This document shows, piece by piece, positions 17,010-30,406 of a DNA stretch of 64,000 nucleotides. The notes below the pieces were generated by a model that was given only the letters and a program-made list of their open reading frames with translations, made no database searches and was not told the origin of the DNA. The position numbers and the translations under genes are program-made. How positions within the stretch are numbered: the stretch's first letter is position 1; each line of letters starts with the position of its first letter. The stretch lies in NCBI RefSeq assembly GCF_004005375.1, contig NZ_RZUF01000002.1, positions 182,678 to 246,677 of the forward strand. The letters run 5' to 3'. This DNA comes from Rheinheimera sediminis. Its GTDB lineage: Bacteria; Pseudomonadota; Gammaproteobacteria; Enterobacterales; Alteromonadaceae.

Positions 17010-17692
17010 TGAAATTTTTTCGTGTTATTGCTTTTGATTTGGATGGAACTTTGGTTGATAGCGCGCCAGATATCTTACCCGCTTTAAATCAGATGATGGT
17101 AGCTTTAGGAAAAGCACAGGTCAACTTAGTTCAGGTTCAACACTGGCTGGGTAATGGCATGGCCAAACTAGTTCAAAGAGCCTTGACTGGTCAGCTGGAA
17201 CCTGATTGCTGCGATGTCGCTGAATTTCATCAGGCACAAGAGTTATTTATTCGATTTTACCGGCAGACTAATGGCTCGCAAACCCGCCTATTCGACCACG
17301 TTCCCGACGTATTGGCACAATTAAGTGGACTTTATACGCTAGCGCTAGTCACCAACAAACCCAGGCAGTTTACCGAACCTTTGCTGCGGCATTTAGGTAT
17401 TGAACAGTTTTTCCAAGCGGTTTGGTGTGCTGATGATCTCGGCAAAGCTAAGCCGGACCCGCAAATGCTGTTAGCCTTATCCGCGCAACAACAGGTGCCG
17501 ATAGCCGATATTTTGTTGGTTGGAGATTCCGAAAACGATATATTTGCTGCCCGTGCGGCTGGTATGCCTGTCATTGCGCTGAGCTACGGGTATAATCATG
17601 GCCAATCCATTGCACAAAGTCAGCCGGATCTCGTGTTGGAGTCTTTCTCCTCATTACCAGATTCCATTTGTTGTTTAGAACAGGAAAGATAG
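17009..17692 (+). CDS. gph: Phosphoglycolate phosphatase (HAD family)
   Basis: HAD hydrolase of 227 residues that removes phosphate from 2-phosphoglycolate formed during DNA repair. The nucleophile motif FDLDGTLVDS is at residues 9-18, motif II is LVTNKPR, and the end motif is LLVGDSENDIFAARAAG. The GTG start overlaps the rpe stop by one base (TAGTG), so translation is coupled. Position between rpe and trpS is the conserved one. Confidence 0.94.
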   Translation: MKFFRVIAFDLDGTLVDSAPDILPALNQMMVALGKAQVNLVQVQHWLGNGMAKLVQRALTGQLEPDCCDVAEFHQAQELFIRFYRQTNGSQTRLFDHVPDVLAQLSGLYTLALVTNKPRQFTEPLLRHLGIEQFFQAVWCADDLGKAKPDPQMLLALSAQQQVPIADILLVGDSENDIFAARAAGMPVIALSYGYNHGQSIAQSQPDLVLESFSSLPDSICCLEQER

Positions 17693-18724
17693 ATGTCAGA
17701 GTCAAAAGTGAGTCAGCCTCAAGCCAAACCTATTGTTTTAAGTGGTGCTCAGCCTTCAGGTCAGCTTACCATTGGAAATTATCTTGGTGCTTTGCGTCAG
17801 TGGGACAGGATGCAGGACAACAACGATTGTTTGTACTGCATTGTTGATTTACATGCCATCACAGTCCGTCAGGACCCGGTGGCTTTGCGTAGTGCTTCAC
17901 TTGATAGTCTGGCGCTGTATTTAGCCTGCGGCATAGATCCGGACCGTTCCAGTGTATTCATGCAATCTCATGTGCCGGAACATAGTCAATTGAACTGGAT
18001 TTTGAACTGCTATACCCAATTTGGTGAACTAAGTCGTATGACGCAGTTTAAAGATAAATCTGAGCGTCACAGCCATAATGTCAACGCAGGTTTGTTTACT
18101 TATCCAGTGCTAATGGCTGCCGATATTCTGGTTTATAATGCACACCAGGTACCTGTAGGTCATGATCAGAAACAACATCTTGAGTTAGCCCGCGATATTG
18201 CCAGCCGCTTTAATGCTTTGCACAGTGACGTCTTTACCATTCCTGAACCTTATATTCCCGGTGTAGCAGCCAGGGTGATGAGCTTGCAAGAGCCGACGAA
18301 AAAAATGTCCAAATCGGATGAAAATCCGTGGAATTTTGTTGGTTTGCTGGAAGACCCAAAAATGATCAGCAAAAAATTCAAGAAAGCCATGACAGACTCT
18401 GAAGATCCACCTCGTGTGGCCTATGACCAGGAAAATAAAGCAGGTGTCGCCAACCTGTTAAGTATCTTAAGTGGCGTCACTGGTAAGTCGATTGAACATC
18501 TGGTTGCTGAATACGAAGGTAAAATGTATGGCCACTTGAAGGGCGATGTGGCTGATGCGGTCATTGCTTTATTAGAGCCTGTACAAGCAAAGTTCCATGA
18601 AATTCGCCAAGATCAGGCACTGATGGATCAGGTATTAAAACAAGGTGCAGCACAAGCAAGAGCGCGCGCAGCTGTGACACTTGAAAAAGTGTATCAAGCT
18701 GTAGGTTTTGTTTTACCTACCTAA
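17693..18724 (+). CDS. trpS: Tryptophan--tRNA ligase
   Basis: Class I aminoacyl-tRNA synthetase of 343 residues. The HIGH-equivalent is TIGN in [17 protein letters not shown], and the KMSKS loop is present as [10 protein letters not shown]. The ATG follows the gph stop with no gap. Length is within the normal bacterial range of about 330-345 residues. Confidence 0.97.
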   Translation: MSESKVSQPQAKPIVLSGAQPSGQLTIGNYLGALRQWDRMQDNNDCLYCIVDLHAITVRQDPVALRSASLDSLALYLACGIDPDRSSVFMQSHVPEHSQLNWILNCYTQFGELSRMTQFKDKSERHSHNVNAGLFTYPVLMAADILVYNAHQVPVGHDQKQHLELARDIASRFNALHSDVFTIPEPYIPGVAARVMSLQEPTKKMSKSDENPWNFVGLLEDPKMISKKFKKAMTDSEDPPRVAYDQENKAGVANLLSILSGVTGKSIEHLVAEYEGKMYGHLKGDVADAVIALLEPVQAKFHEIRQDQALMDQVLKQGAAQARARAAVTLEKVYQAVGFVLPT

Positions 18725-18771
18725 GTGAGCTGTGCTTCTGTTGAACATCGTATTTTAAATACCGGATTGTT

Positions 18772-19368
18772 ATGATTTTGTTGATAGATAATTACGATTC
18801 TTTTACCTATAATTTAGTTCAGTATTTCGCTGAATTAGGCGAGCAGGTACTGGTAAGGCGTAACGATGAAATCAGCCTGACCCAAATAGCGGCAATACGG
18901 CCTTCCAGCCTGGTAATTTCACCTGGCCCCTGCAGTCCGGATCAAGCTGGAATTTCTTTGGCCGCTATTCAGCATTTTGCCGGACAAATCCCTATTTTAG
19001 GGGTGTGTTTAGGCCATCAGGCTATAGCTCAAGCTTTTGGGGCCCGAGTGGTGCGCGCCTCTACTGTTATGCACGGCAAAAACTCGTTGATAAAGCATAA
19101 AGGGCAGGGCTTGTTTAAGGGGCTGAATAATCCATTAAACGTAACTCGATACCACTCATTGGTTGTAGAACGTCACTCTGTGCCTGATGACTTTAGTATT
19201 GAAGCCTGGACTGAAACAGAGCAGCCGGAAATTATGGCTTTGTCGCACAAAAAGTTAGCTGTGCATGGGGTCCAATTTCATCCCGAGGCCATACTAACTG
19301 AACAGGGACATCAGTTATTACAGAACTTTCTGACATTGTGCAAAGGCCTGAACAATAGTGATAAATAA
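18772..19368 (+). CDS. pabA: Aminodeoxychorismate/anthranilate synthase glutaminase subunit
   Basis: Class I glutamine amidotransferase of 198 residues. The nucleophile elbow [14 protein letters not shown] carries the catalytic cysteine, and [13 protein letters not shown] carries the His-Glu of the triad. It supplies ammonia to PabB (folate) or TrpE (tryptophan). No chorismate-binding partner gene is nearby, which is typical of stand-alone pabA; some species use one such subunit for both pathways. It lies 47 bases after trpS. Confidence 0.88.
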   Translation: MILLIDNYDSFTYNLVQYFAELGEQVLVRRNDEISLTQIAAIRPSSLVISPGPCSPDQAGISLAAIQHFAGQIPILGVCLGHQAIAQAFGARVVRASTVMHGKNSLIKHKGQGLFKGLNNPLNVTRYHSLVVERHSVPDDFSIEAWTETEQPEIMALSHKKLAVHGVQFHPEAILTEQGHQLLQNFLTLCKGLNNSDK

Positions 19369-19399
19369 GGTGTGTAAACACACAAAGTAAAGGGTAGTT

Positions 19400-20518
19400 A
19401 TGTCCGCGTCTTCGTTCTCCTCTTTGGAGCAGATCTTTATTGATAATCTGATAGGGGTTGACCCTAATCAGCACCGTTTACGTTATCTAAAAAAACAGCA
19501 AACAACCAACGAACAGCGCCCCATGTTAGAGGTTGAACGCAAAGCCTTGGAAGCACGCCAGTCAGGTGAAAACGCCAAAAAAGTATTCCTCGATTTTACC
19601 CAGGCTCACTTACATGACGAAGTGGCGCAGGAATTGATGCAACGTCTGAGCAGTATCGAAGTGGTTAGCAGTTCTTTATTTGATTTAGGGCCAAATTTCC
19701 CTGCGTTACTTGATGCTTTAAGTGCCAAAGCAGTCACCTTAAACCAACTCGACCCGCTGATCAGTAAAGTGGACTGGCTGAAAGATGATGTATTGCGTTT
19801 AGTCAATCAGCCCAGATATCGCAATAAAACCAGTTCAGGTAATTTAGTCAAAGACATTAAAACTGCATTAAGGTTTCTTGGCATCGAAGCTTTGCAAGCC
19901 TTGGTTCCTGTGTATGCTTTTCGTCATTGCATCCCACATTCCACCGATCCTTTTGCTCAATTTAAAGTGAAAATATGGGAGTACTCTTTAGCTACAGCTC
20001 TAGCTGCCCGAGAGATTGCGAATACACAAGGGGTTAACGGTTTTGTCGCTTTTTGCGCAGCTATGTTCCAAACCATGGGGCACATGGTGGTGATCAGAAA
20101 TTATTTACGCAGCTACGCTCAGGTGAAACGCACTGAGTTGTTACGAGCGCGGGATGCACGTGATACGGAGCTTACAGATGCATTGGAAGCTTTGGATGCT
20201 GATGCAAGTTTTTTATCCAGTAGTATTGAAGAGTTTGCCGCTATTATCAGTGCCGATTTAATAGCGCGTTGGCAGTTGAAGCGCATCCCTTTGGCAGCTG
20301 TATTGGATCAGATCGCCGATGACACTCCACTGAGTAGTTGTAATGATTTGACCCGTGTTGTCAAACAAGCCAATACCTATGTGCAAGTGAAGTTTCTGGT
20401 CAATGAGCAGCGATTGGATATCGAAGAGGCCAATAAAGCGTTAAACGATGCTGGTGTTCATCACGAAATGCGCAAAATGTTGTCGCTACTGGACCTTAAG
20501 AAGCTGTCTTTTGAATAA
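19400..20518 (+). CDS. HDOD domain-containing protein
   Basis: Product of 372 residues, no signal peptide or membrane segment. The central-to-C-terminal part (about residues 115-300) has the HDOD pattern: paired LVNQPRYRNKTSSGNLVKDIKTALRFLGIEALQ helices, then FKVKIWEYSLATALAAREIA and FVAFCAAMFQTMGHMV, where a canonical HD phosphohydrolase would carry metal-binding His-Asp pairs. The His-Asp motif is not evident, as is usual for HDOD proteins, which act as signalling scaffolds. An N-terminal helical region (1-110) is of unknown function. Confidence 0.8.
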   Translation: MSASSFSSLEQIFIDNLIGVDPNQHRLRYLKKQQTTNEQRPMLEVERKALEARQSGENAKKVFLDFTQAHLHDEVAQELMQRLSSIEVVSSSLFDLGPNFPALLDALSAKAVTLNQLDPLISKVDWLKDDVLRLVNQPRYRNKTSSGNLVKDIKTALRFLGIEALQALVPVYAFRHCIPHSTDPFAQFKVKIWEYSLATALAAREIANTQGVNGFVAFCAAMFQTMGHMVVIRNYLRSYAQVKRTELLRARDARDTELTDALEALDADASFLSSSIEEFAAIISADLIARWQLKRIPLAAVLDQIADDTPLSSCNDLTRVVKQANTYVQVKFLVNEQRLDIEEANKALNDAGVHHEMRKMLSLLDLKKLSFE

Positions 20519-22057
<1,539 letters not shown>

Positions 22058-22108
22058 ATTTAGCATTCTGGCGCTGTTCGACTACCCCATAATAAAGCAA
22101 AAAATGAA

Positions 22109-22126
22109 GCGCCTTTTCAAAGGCGC
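22109..22126. terminator. Hairpin between astC and astA
   Basis: GCGCCTTT-TC-AAAGGCGC is a perfect 8-bp inverted repeat 50 bases after astC. On the plus strand no T-tract follows it, while on the minus strand a run of six T follows. It may be an intercistronic stabiliser or partial attenuator that sets the astC to astAD ratio. Confidence 0.5.
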
Positions 22127-22156
22127 TCTGAAGCAAAATAACAGGAGTAAGCGACT

Positions 22157-24665
<2,509 letters not shown>

Positions 24666-24699
24666 GCCTGACAAAGTCGTTTTTTAAGTTTTATTTTAG

Positions 24700-24724
24700 T
24701 CGGGGCTATGCCCCGATTTGTTTT
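24700..24724 (+). terminator. Terminator after astD
   Basis: TCGGGGC-TAT-GCCCCGA is a perfect 7-bp stem followed by TTTGTTTT, 35 bases downstream of the astD stop. Confidence 0.85.
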
Positions 24725-24839
24725 ATCGAATAAAATTTGCTTAAATGACACTCACTTATCGGCAATTTATCTGGGCTTTTGTTCCAGACGCAGATAAAGT
24801 CCATTATCCAGAGTTGCGCACTATAGGTGTTTCTTTTGT

Positions 24840-25190
24840 ATGGTCACTGATAAACCCGGCTACGAACATTTGATCCAGTTTTTGACGGAACATCTGTCGC
24901 TATTTGAACAACGAGGACCGGTAGTCGCCGGCGCTAAAACGTTGGGCGAAGTGCTTGAAGAGTCTATTTCTGAGCAAATCATTCAGTTGTGTACTCAGCA
25001 TACAGAACTTGAAATGAATCATCGCAGCATGATAGTGCGCGAAGTGGATGGCATCTTATACGACTTTCAGGAAGTCTTAGCTTCTGTGCTGGAAGAGCCC
25101 GCGACGGAACAACAAACAGAGCTCATTCAAGAGATATCGTTATTGATCAAAAATCTGTTTGATAATGCTATTGCCGATTTGATGGATTAA
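24840..25190 (+). CDS. DUF3802 family protein
   Basis: Acidic protein of 116 residues, predicted all-helical, without signal peptide or membrane segment. Residues 1-30 (MVTDKPGYEHLIQFLTEHLSLFEQ) and the helical middle EVLEESISEQIIQLC fit DUF3802, a family of unknown function found in marine gammaproteobacteria. The name is from memory. It stands alone between the astD terminator and the yhfA-like gene. Confidence 0.75.
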   Translation: MVTDKPGYEHLIQFLTEHLSLFEQRGPVVAGAKTLGEVLEESISEQIIQLCTQHTELEMNHRSMIVREVDGILYDFQEVLASVLEEPATEQQTELIQEISLLIKNLFDNAIADLMD

Positions 25191-25259
25191 TCTTAACTAG
25201 CCTCGTTTGTCTGTTTTCCGTAAAATAACTTCATATTAATACGGACTTCAGGATCTTCT

Positions 25260-25688
25260 ATGCAAGCCAGCGTAAAATGGGTCGGTGATCAGACCTTTAT
25301 CGGCCGCTCTGATAGCGGTCACAATGTTGTATTTGATGCCCACAAAGAGGGCGGTGCTGCGCCTAGTCCGATGGAAATGGTGTTGATGGCTGCTGGAGCT
25401 TGCTCTTCGGTGGATGTGGTCAGCATCTTGCAAAAAGCCAGACAACAAGTCACTGATTGTGAAGTGATTTTAACGGGCGAACGTGTGGAAACTATCCCTC
25501 GGGTATTCAGTAAAATTCATCTTCATTTTGTAGTCACGGGTTTTAATGTCAGTGAAAAGCATGTAGAAAAAGCAGTTAATCTGTCGGCTGATAAATATTG
25601 CTCCGTTTCTATTATGTTGTCGCAAAGTGTTGAAGTAACTCATTCTTTTAGTGTGAAACAATCTGAAATACAGCCAACTGCTGAATAA
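25260..25688 (+). CDS. OsmC family protein (YhfA-like)
   Basis: Protein of 142 residues of the OsmC/Ohr fold. It contains PSPMEMVLMAAGACSSVDVVSILQKARQ, in which the first conserved cysteine sits at a helix start, and DKYCSVSIMLSQSVEV near the C-terminus with the second cysteine. These two positions are the peroxidatic/resolving cysteines in the thiol-peroxidase members. This branch (YhfA) has no settled role. It starts at ATG 25260 with AGGAT upstream. Confidence 0.85.
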   Translation: MQASVKWVGDQTFIGRSDSGHNVVFDAHKEGGAAPSPMEMVLMAAGACSSVDVVSILQKARQQVTDCEVILTGERVETIPRVFSKIHLHFVVTGFNVSEKHVEKAVNLSADKYCSVSIMLSQSVEVTHSFSVKQSEIQPTAE

Positions 25689-25750
25689 AGATTGATGAGT
25701 GCTGTTGTTCTATACTGAACTACAGTGCTGATTATTGAGGTAAAGAAAAC

Positions 25751-26557
25751 GTGGTTAAACCTTTTGAAAAACTAAGACTGCATGGTTTTAATAACCTGAC
25801 CAAAAGCCTGAGCTTCAGCATTTACGATATTTGTTATGCTCAAACTGAACAGCATCGTCAGGAGTATATTTCTTATATCGATGAGCAATACAATGCAGAC
25901 CGTCTGACTGACATCCTCAGTGAAGTGGTGGATATAATCGGTGCTAACATCCTAAATATTGCCCGGCAGGATTATGATCCACAAGGTGCCAGCGTGACTA
26001 TTTTGGTCTGTGAGGAGCCTATCGAAGGTTCACCAGACAATTCAGAAAATCCGGGGCCTTTGCCTGACTCTGTGGTAGCTCACCTTGATAAAAGCCATAT
26101 TTGTGTGCATACCTATCCTGAAGTGCATCCGCAAGATGGCATTTGTACCTTCCGTGCTGATATTGAAGTCTCAACTTGTGGTTTAATTTCGCCACTGAAG
26201 GCGCTTAACTTCCTGATCCACAGTTTTGAGTCGGACATAGTGACCATAGATTACCGGGTCCGTGGTTTTACCCGTGATGTGAAAGGGGTCAAACACTACA
26301 TAGACCATCCTATTCATTCAATTCAGAACTTTATGGACGAGCAGACTAAAAATGCCTTCCAGATGGTGGATGTGAATGTGTATCAGGAAAACCTGTTCCA
26401 CACCAAAATGATGCTTAAAGAATATGATTTAAATAACTATTTGTTTGGTACTGGTGTTGGCGAGCTGGATGATGCACAACGCAAAGCCATTAATAAAAAA
26501 GTAAAACGCGAAATGCGGGAAATATTTTACGGTCGCAATTTACCGGAAATGGAATAA
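25751..26557 (+). CDS. speD: S-adenosylmethionine decarboxylase proenzyme
   Basis: Pyruvoyl enzyme of 268 residues, E. coli-type (class 1A), that makes decarboxylated SAM for spermidine synthesis. The proenzyme is expected to cleave itself before Ser115 in [16 protein letters not shown], turning the serine into pyruvoyl. Cysteine in [18 protein letters not shown] is the probable proton-donor region. The start is GTG at 25751 after TTGAGGTAAAG. No speE is next to it. It converges on the phosphoribulokinase gene, separated by a perfect 51-base palindrome. Confidence 0.95.
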   Translation: MVKPFEKLRLHGFNNLTKSLSFSIYDICYAQTEQHRQEYISYIDEQYNADRLTDILSEVVDIIGANILNIARQDYDPQGASVTILVCEEPIEGSPDNSENPGPLPDSVVAHLDKSHICVHTYPEVHPQDGICTFRADIEVSTCGLISPLKALNFLIHSFESDIVTIDYRVRGFTRDVKGVKHYIDHPIHSIQNFMDEQTKNAFQMVDVNVYQENLFHTKMMLKEYDLNNYLFGTGVGELDDAQRKAINKKVKREMREIFYGRNLPEME

Positions 26558-26561
26558 CTGC

Positions 26562-26612
26562 GGGGTCAGGCCTTGAATGTTGAATCAAATTCAACATTCA
26601 AGGCCTGACCCC
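26562..26612. repeat. 51-base perfect palindrome between convergent genes
   Basis: A 24-base arm beginning GGGGTCAGGCCTTGAATG is followed by a 3-base loop (CAA) and its exact reverse complement. It begins four bases after the speD stop and ends six bases before the prkB-like stop. The GGGGTCAGG end resembles REP-type palindromes acted on by RAYT transposases (from memory). It could also end transcription from both sides, though no T-tract follows. Confidence 0.85.
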
Positions 26613-26618
26613 AGTAGT

Positions 26619-27512
26619 TCACTCAAGCCAGTTAATCTGCCCCCTGGCCTGACGACGCTTAATAATCAGCTGCTCTACCAAAGGCGTTAAAATCAACTCC
26701 ATAGCTAAGTTCATCTTTCCGCCAGGCACTACAAGTGTGTTGACTCGGGACATAAAAGCGCCGTTGATCATTTGCAGGTAGTAGGGGAAATCGACATGCT
26801 TAATACCGCGAAAACGGATCACGACAAAGCTCTCATCTAAAGACGGAATATCTTTAGCGCTGAAGGGGTTAGATGTATCGACTGTAGGCACCCTCTGAAA
26901 ATTGATATGAGTGCGGGAAAACTGTGGTGTGATCTGATTCACATAGTCATCCATACTGCGCACTATGCTCGACATCACGGCCTCGCGGCTATGCCCCCGT
27001 TCTGAAGTATCACGGATAATTTTCTGGATCCACTCTAAGTTGACAATAGGCACCATGCCGATCAATAAATCTACATGCTGGGCCACATTGTTTTGTTCAG
27101 TCACCACACCTCCATGCAGGCCTTCATAAAACAACAAGTCAGTGTTGGGTCTTAGATCCTGCCAGGGGGTAAAAGTACCAGGCAGTTGGTTGTAAGGCAC
27201 AGCTTCATCAAAGGTATGTAAATACTGCCGTACTTTACCTGTGCCTGTTTCAGCATAACTGGAGAAAAGCGACTCTAAAGCGGCAAAGTCATTCGCTTCG
27301 GCGCCAAAATAGCTGATATGTTTGCCTTGCTCTTTGGCTTTACGTATTTCCAGATCCATTTCTGGCCTGCTGTATTTGTGAAAACAATCCCCTGCAACAA
27401 AACCGGCATCAATACCAAGGCTGCGGAATATATGAGAAAAGGCGCTCATAGTTGTGGTGGTGCCAGCACCTGAGGAGCCTGTGACCGCAATAATAGGGTT
27501 TTTGTGAGACAT
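26619..27512 (-). CDS. prkB: Phosphoribulokinase (PrkB-like)
   Basis: P-loop kinase of 297 residues with the ATP loop GSSGAGTTTT at residues 12-21 and DCFHKYSRPEMD, FYEGLHGG and a C-terminal IIKRRQARGQ tail typical of the proteobacterial phosphoribulokinase family, which phosphorylates ribulose 5-phosphate. No Rubisco or other Calvin-cycle gene is in the window (rpe at 16335 is generic). Such prkB genes are widespread in heterotrophs, where their role is unclear. It is transcribed towards speD. Confidence 0.88.
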   Translation of the reverse strand: MSHKNPIIAVTGSSGAGTTTTMSAFSHIFRSLGIDAGFVAGDCFHKYSRPEMDLEIRKAKEQGKHISYFGAEANDFAALESLFSSYAETGTGKVRQYLHTFDEAVPYNQLPGTFTPWQDLRPNTDLLFYEGLHGGVVTEQNNVAQHVDLLIGMVPIVNLEWIQKIIRDTSERGHSREAVMSSIVRSMDDYVNQITPQFSRTHINFQRVPTVDTSNPFSAKDIPSLDESFVVIRFRGIKHVDFPYYLQMINGAFMSRVNTLVVPGGKMNLAMELILTPLVEQLIIKRRQARGQINWLE

Positions 27513-27620
27513 AAAAAGCCAGGTTGTGTTGATTGTCAGCCGACTACCATAAAGGATAAAGTAAGGTTACTGCAAGCACAGTCATGAAGCTGCTGCTGAT
27601 AAACAAAGAAGGACCATCAA

Positions 27621-28490
27621 GTGCGATCATTTTCTCTTGCTTTGGCTGTGATGACGTTGCCAGTGGCAGCTGCCTTGCCACAGTACAATTTATATCTAAC
27701 TGACTTGTCAGAAGATTTATCTGTCTCTAACAGAGTTAAAATTAACGAAACTCCAACTTATATCAACCAGCCAGCTTTTAGTGGTGATGGGGAGCGCCTG
27801 TTTTTCACGCTGGAGCAGGGCAAAGATGCAGCGGTTCAAACCGATATTGGGCGTTATCATATCGCGGATAAAAAACAAGATGAGCTGACGAAAACAGCAT
27901 TAAGTGAATATTCACCGACTTTATTACCTGATGGTTCAGGTGTTTCTGTTGTCGTGGTAGAAGCGGATCAAACGCAACGATTATGGAAAGTGGACTGGCA
28001 AGGTAACAGCAGCTTACTGAAGACAGATCCCAAAGGTGTTGGCTATCATGCCTGGGGGCCACATCAGGATTTATTGTTGTTTATTTTGGGTGATAAAGAA
28101 GATAACCACACAGTGCGCTATCTGGATAAAAACGGAAAGCTGACGACTCTGGCGACAGGTGTAGGACGGGCTTTAAGCTGGCAGCCTGGTACTCAAAAAG
28201 GGTTTTATGCTCAGGCTAAAAAAAGCGAGCTGTATTTAAGTTCGTACGATGTAAAGACTAGCATGACTACCCTTACTGAATTCGCGCTTCCAACAGGTGG
28301 ACAGGATTTAGTCTGGTGGTCTGAAGACAAGTTGCTGGTGTCTGCTGGTACAAAAATTTATCAGTGGCAGCTTCAGGGCAAACAAGAATGGAAGCTGTGG
28401 CTGGACTTATCTACAGAATGTGACACCGAAATCAGCCGTTTTGCGCTGAATAAAAAACGTAGTCAACTGGCTTTTGTTTGTAAGGCATAG
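27621..28490 (+). CDS. Exported TolB-like beta-propeller (PD40) protein
   Basis: Product of 289 residues with a signal peptide (MRSFSLALAVMTLPVAAALPQ). It has repeated beta-propeller blades of the PD40/TolB type, for instance INQPAFSGDGERLFFTLEQ, EYSPTLLPDGSGVSVVVVE and YHAWGPHQDLLLFILGD. No catalytic motif is evident. GAAGGA lies seven bases before the GTG start. It is a single gene, divergent from prkB and convergent with the nuclease gene. Function unknown; probably periplasmic. Confidence 0.75.
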   Translation: MRSFSLALAVMTLPVAAALPQYNLYLTDLSEDLSVSNRVKINETPTYINQPAFSGDGERLFFTLEQGKDAAVQTDIGRYHIADKKQDELTKTALSEYSPTLLPDGSGVSVVVVEADQTQRLWKVDWQGNSSLLKTDPKGVGYHAWGPHQDLLLFILGDKEDNHTVRYLDKNGKLTTLATGVGRALSWQPGTQKGFYAQAKKSELYLSSYDVKTSMTTLTEFALPTGGQDLVWWSEDKLLVSAGTKIYQWQLQGKQEWKLWLDLSTECDTEISRFALNKKRSQLAFVCKA

Positions 28491-28495
28491 AAGAA

Positions 28496-28518
28496 GGTCA
28501 GAGCTAACAGCTCTGACC
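28496..28518. terminator. Bidirectional hairpin between convergent genes
   Basis: GGTCAGAGCT-AAC-AGCTCTGACC is a perfect 10-bp stem lying six bases after the PD40 gene stop and eight bases after the nuclease stop on the other strand. T-tracts are weak, so termination is likely but not certain. Confidence 0.65.
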
Positions 28519-28525
28519 CAGAGGT

Positions 28526-30301
28526 TTAAAACTTAAAGTCGATTAAAACCGGGTCATGATCCGATGAACGGAATGGGTCCGGCGCGTATAAGGTTTTTTG
28601 CTGAGCTGCCGATTTAAACTCAGTGTTGTAATCAAGTATCGCTGGCTCATCGGCATTGATATTCCAATGCTGGAATTGAGTCAGTTTTTGCACCATGCTT
28701 TTGCTGGCAAGGGCATGGTCCAGTGAGCCGGTGCGGCCTCTGAACACATAGGAATAATGCCCGCTTTCATCTTTGGGTGCCAGATGCACCCAACCTGCTT
28801 GTTCCAGTGCATAAATCGGATCTTCCTGACGGTAGGCATTTAAATCGCCGATCACCAGCTGATGAGGTGTATTGACGTCAGTTGGCTGGGTCTGTAACCA
28901 TGCAGATAAGGCGTTGGAGGCCTCAACACGGGATTGATTCCAGCAGCTCTGACCATCTTTGTTATCTCTGTTGCCACTGTCTACAGCAGCTTTATCTTCC
29001 GGGCAACTGCCTTTGGATTTAAAGTGATTCACACTGACAGTAAAAAGGCCTTCTGTGGATTTGGCTTTAAATGTCTGAGTCAAAGGGGCTCTCGAACCAT
29101 AAGCAAAGGGGCCTTCGGCAATCATCACTGCTTTGCCAGCTTCTGTGACTTTATGTTGGTTGTAAATAAGAGCCACTTTAATAGCGTCACCCCCTAACGC
29201 CTGTTGCGGCTGCACAAAAGCATAACGTTGCTCTCCCAGGGCTTTATTCAGTTCTCGGACCAAAGTCGCCAAAGCACTGCGCTGAGCAAAACCGTTATTC
29301 TCCACTTCCAGTAAACCAATGACATCAGCATCCATCCGGGATAAGGCCGCAATCATTTTGGCTTGCTGGCGCTGCAGCTCATTTGCATCAGTGGCGCCAC
29401 GACGGGTAGGGAAAGGCTTAGCCGCGGTTTCGCCAGTAAAAAAGTTCAGCACGTTAAAACTCGCGACCCGAATATGATCAGCGGCTTTGGCTTTAGGTGC
29501 TTCAGTTCTTGCATTGCTGGCTGCAAAATCCGGCACTCGTGCCGCAACTAAGCGATAACCCTGCTTAGTTTCAATTAAATAACCCTGCAGGTTTTTTACT
29601 GTATCGCCAACCCGCACAGTATTGCTGGCTGATAAATTGCCGTCAGGGAAGGTCACAGGATCCGGGTTCTGCTCAAAAATACCGTCATCCAGCCAGAGCT
29701 GACTTAAATTCTGTTGTTGCTCCAACTCTTTTGCTGCTTTACCTGGTCTGTGTAGCTCGGTTGCTACCCAGAGTCTTTTATCGGCCAGTAAAATTTCGCC
29801 ATAGCGCGCTAACGGATAAGTGTCGTTGACTATTAAGGCTTGAGGAAAGGCCAAATACTGGCCTTCCAAAGCTTCCCAGTCTTGTCTGGATTTTACTGGC
29901 AATGTGGCCACTGCAGGTTTTGGCGCTTCCTGTTGACCACAAACTGAGGTTTTTACGTCCACCAAAGCTGTCATGCCGTCTAGCTCAACCACTTTACCTG
30001 TGACTTCTAGCTGTTGACCTGCTTTTGCCTGTTGAACCAGCTTTTTATCAGCAATAAATAAGGCGTCACTGGTTTTTGGATTGGTATCAGGGGTCAGGCT
30101 TTGGATCAAAACACCAGCTGCTTTGCTGCCCGGATAAAGAACTGCTGTGACTACGCCTGATGTAGACACAGTTTTGTTTAACAGCGGACTTTGTTTAGCA
30201 TCGCCCTGAATTGCTGCAATAGTGGTTTCTGTGTTACAAGCAGCAGAAACAGCAAATGAACCAGTGGTTAGCACCAGTAAAGTAAAAATGGATAATTTCA
30301 T
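28526..30301 (-). CDS. ExeM/NucH family extracellular endonuclease
   Basis: Exported nuclease of 591 residues. Signal peptide about 1-20 (ending SAVSAAC), then an OB-fold-like N-terminal half (about 25-260, with VSTSGVVTAVLYPG and YLIETKQGYRLVA), then an endonuclease/exonuclease/phosphatase domain (about 270-590) with IRVASFNVLNFF, IGLLEVENNGF, GDLNAYRQEDPI and the catalytic SSDHDPVLIDF. It probably degrades extracellular DNA for nutrient use or biofilm turnover. The ATG at 30301 has AGGA eight bases upstream; a TTG one codon earlier is less likely. Confidence 0.88.
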   Translation of the reverse strand: MKLSIFTLLVLTTGSFAVSAACNTETTIAAIQGDAKQSPLLNKTVSTSGVVTAVLYPGSKAAGVLIQSLTPDTNPKTSDALFIADKKLVQQAKAGQQLEVTGKVVELDGMTALVDVKTSVCGQQEAPKPAVATLPVKSRQDWEALEGQYLAFPQALIVNDTYPLARYGEILLADKRLWVATELHRPGKAAKELEQQQNLSQLWLDDGIFEQNPDPVTFPDGNLSASNTVRVGDTVKNLQGYLIETKQGYRLVAARVPDFAASNARTEAPKAKAADHIRVASFNVLNFFTGETAAKPFPTRRGATDANELQRQQAKMIAALSRMDADVIGLLEVENNGFAQRSALATLVRELNKALGEQRYAFVQPQQALGGDAIKVALIYNQHKVTEAGKAVMIAEGPFAYGSRAPLTQTFKAKSTEGLFTVSVNHFKSKGSCPEDKAAVDSGNRDNKDGQSCWNQSRVEASNALSAWLQTQPTDVNTPHQLVIGDLNAYRQEDPIYALEQAGWVHLAPKDESGHYSYVFRGRTGSLDHALASKSMVQKLTQFQHWNINADEPAILDYNTEFKSAAQQKTLYAPDPFRSSDHDPVLIDFKF

Positions 30302-30406
30302 CAAAAGTGTCCTTTAAAACAGATGCGTACAGCCTAAGGCACCCAGAAAAATCTACAAGGGCAAATCGTTGAATTTCGTATGAAATTGCTGTGAATGGCG
30401 GTTAAA

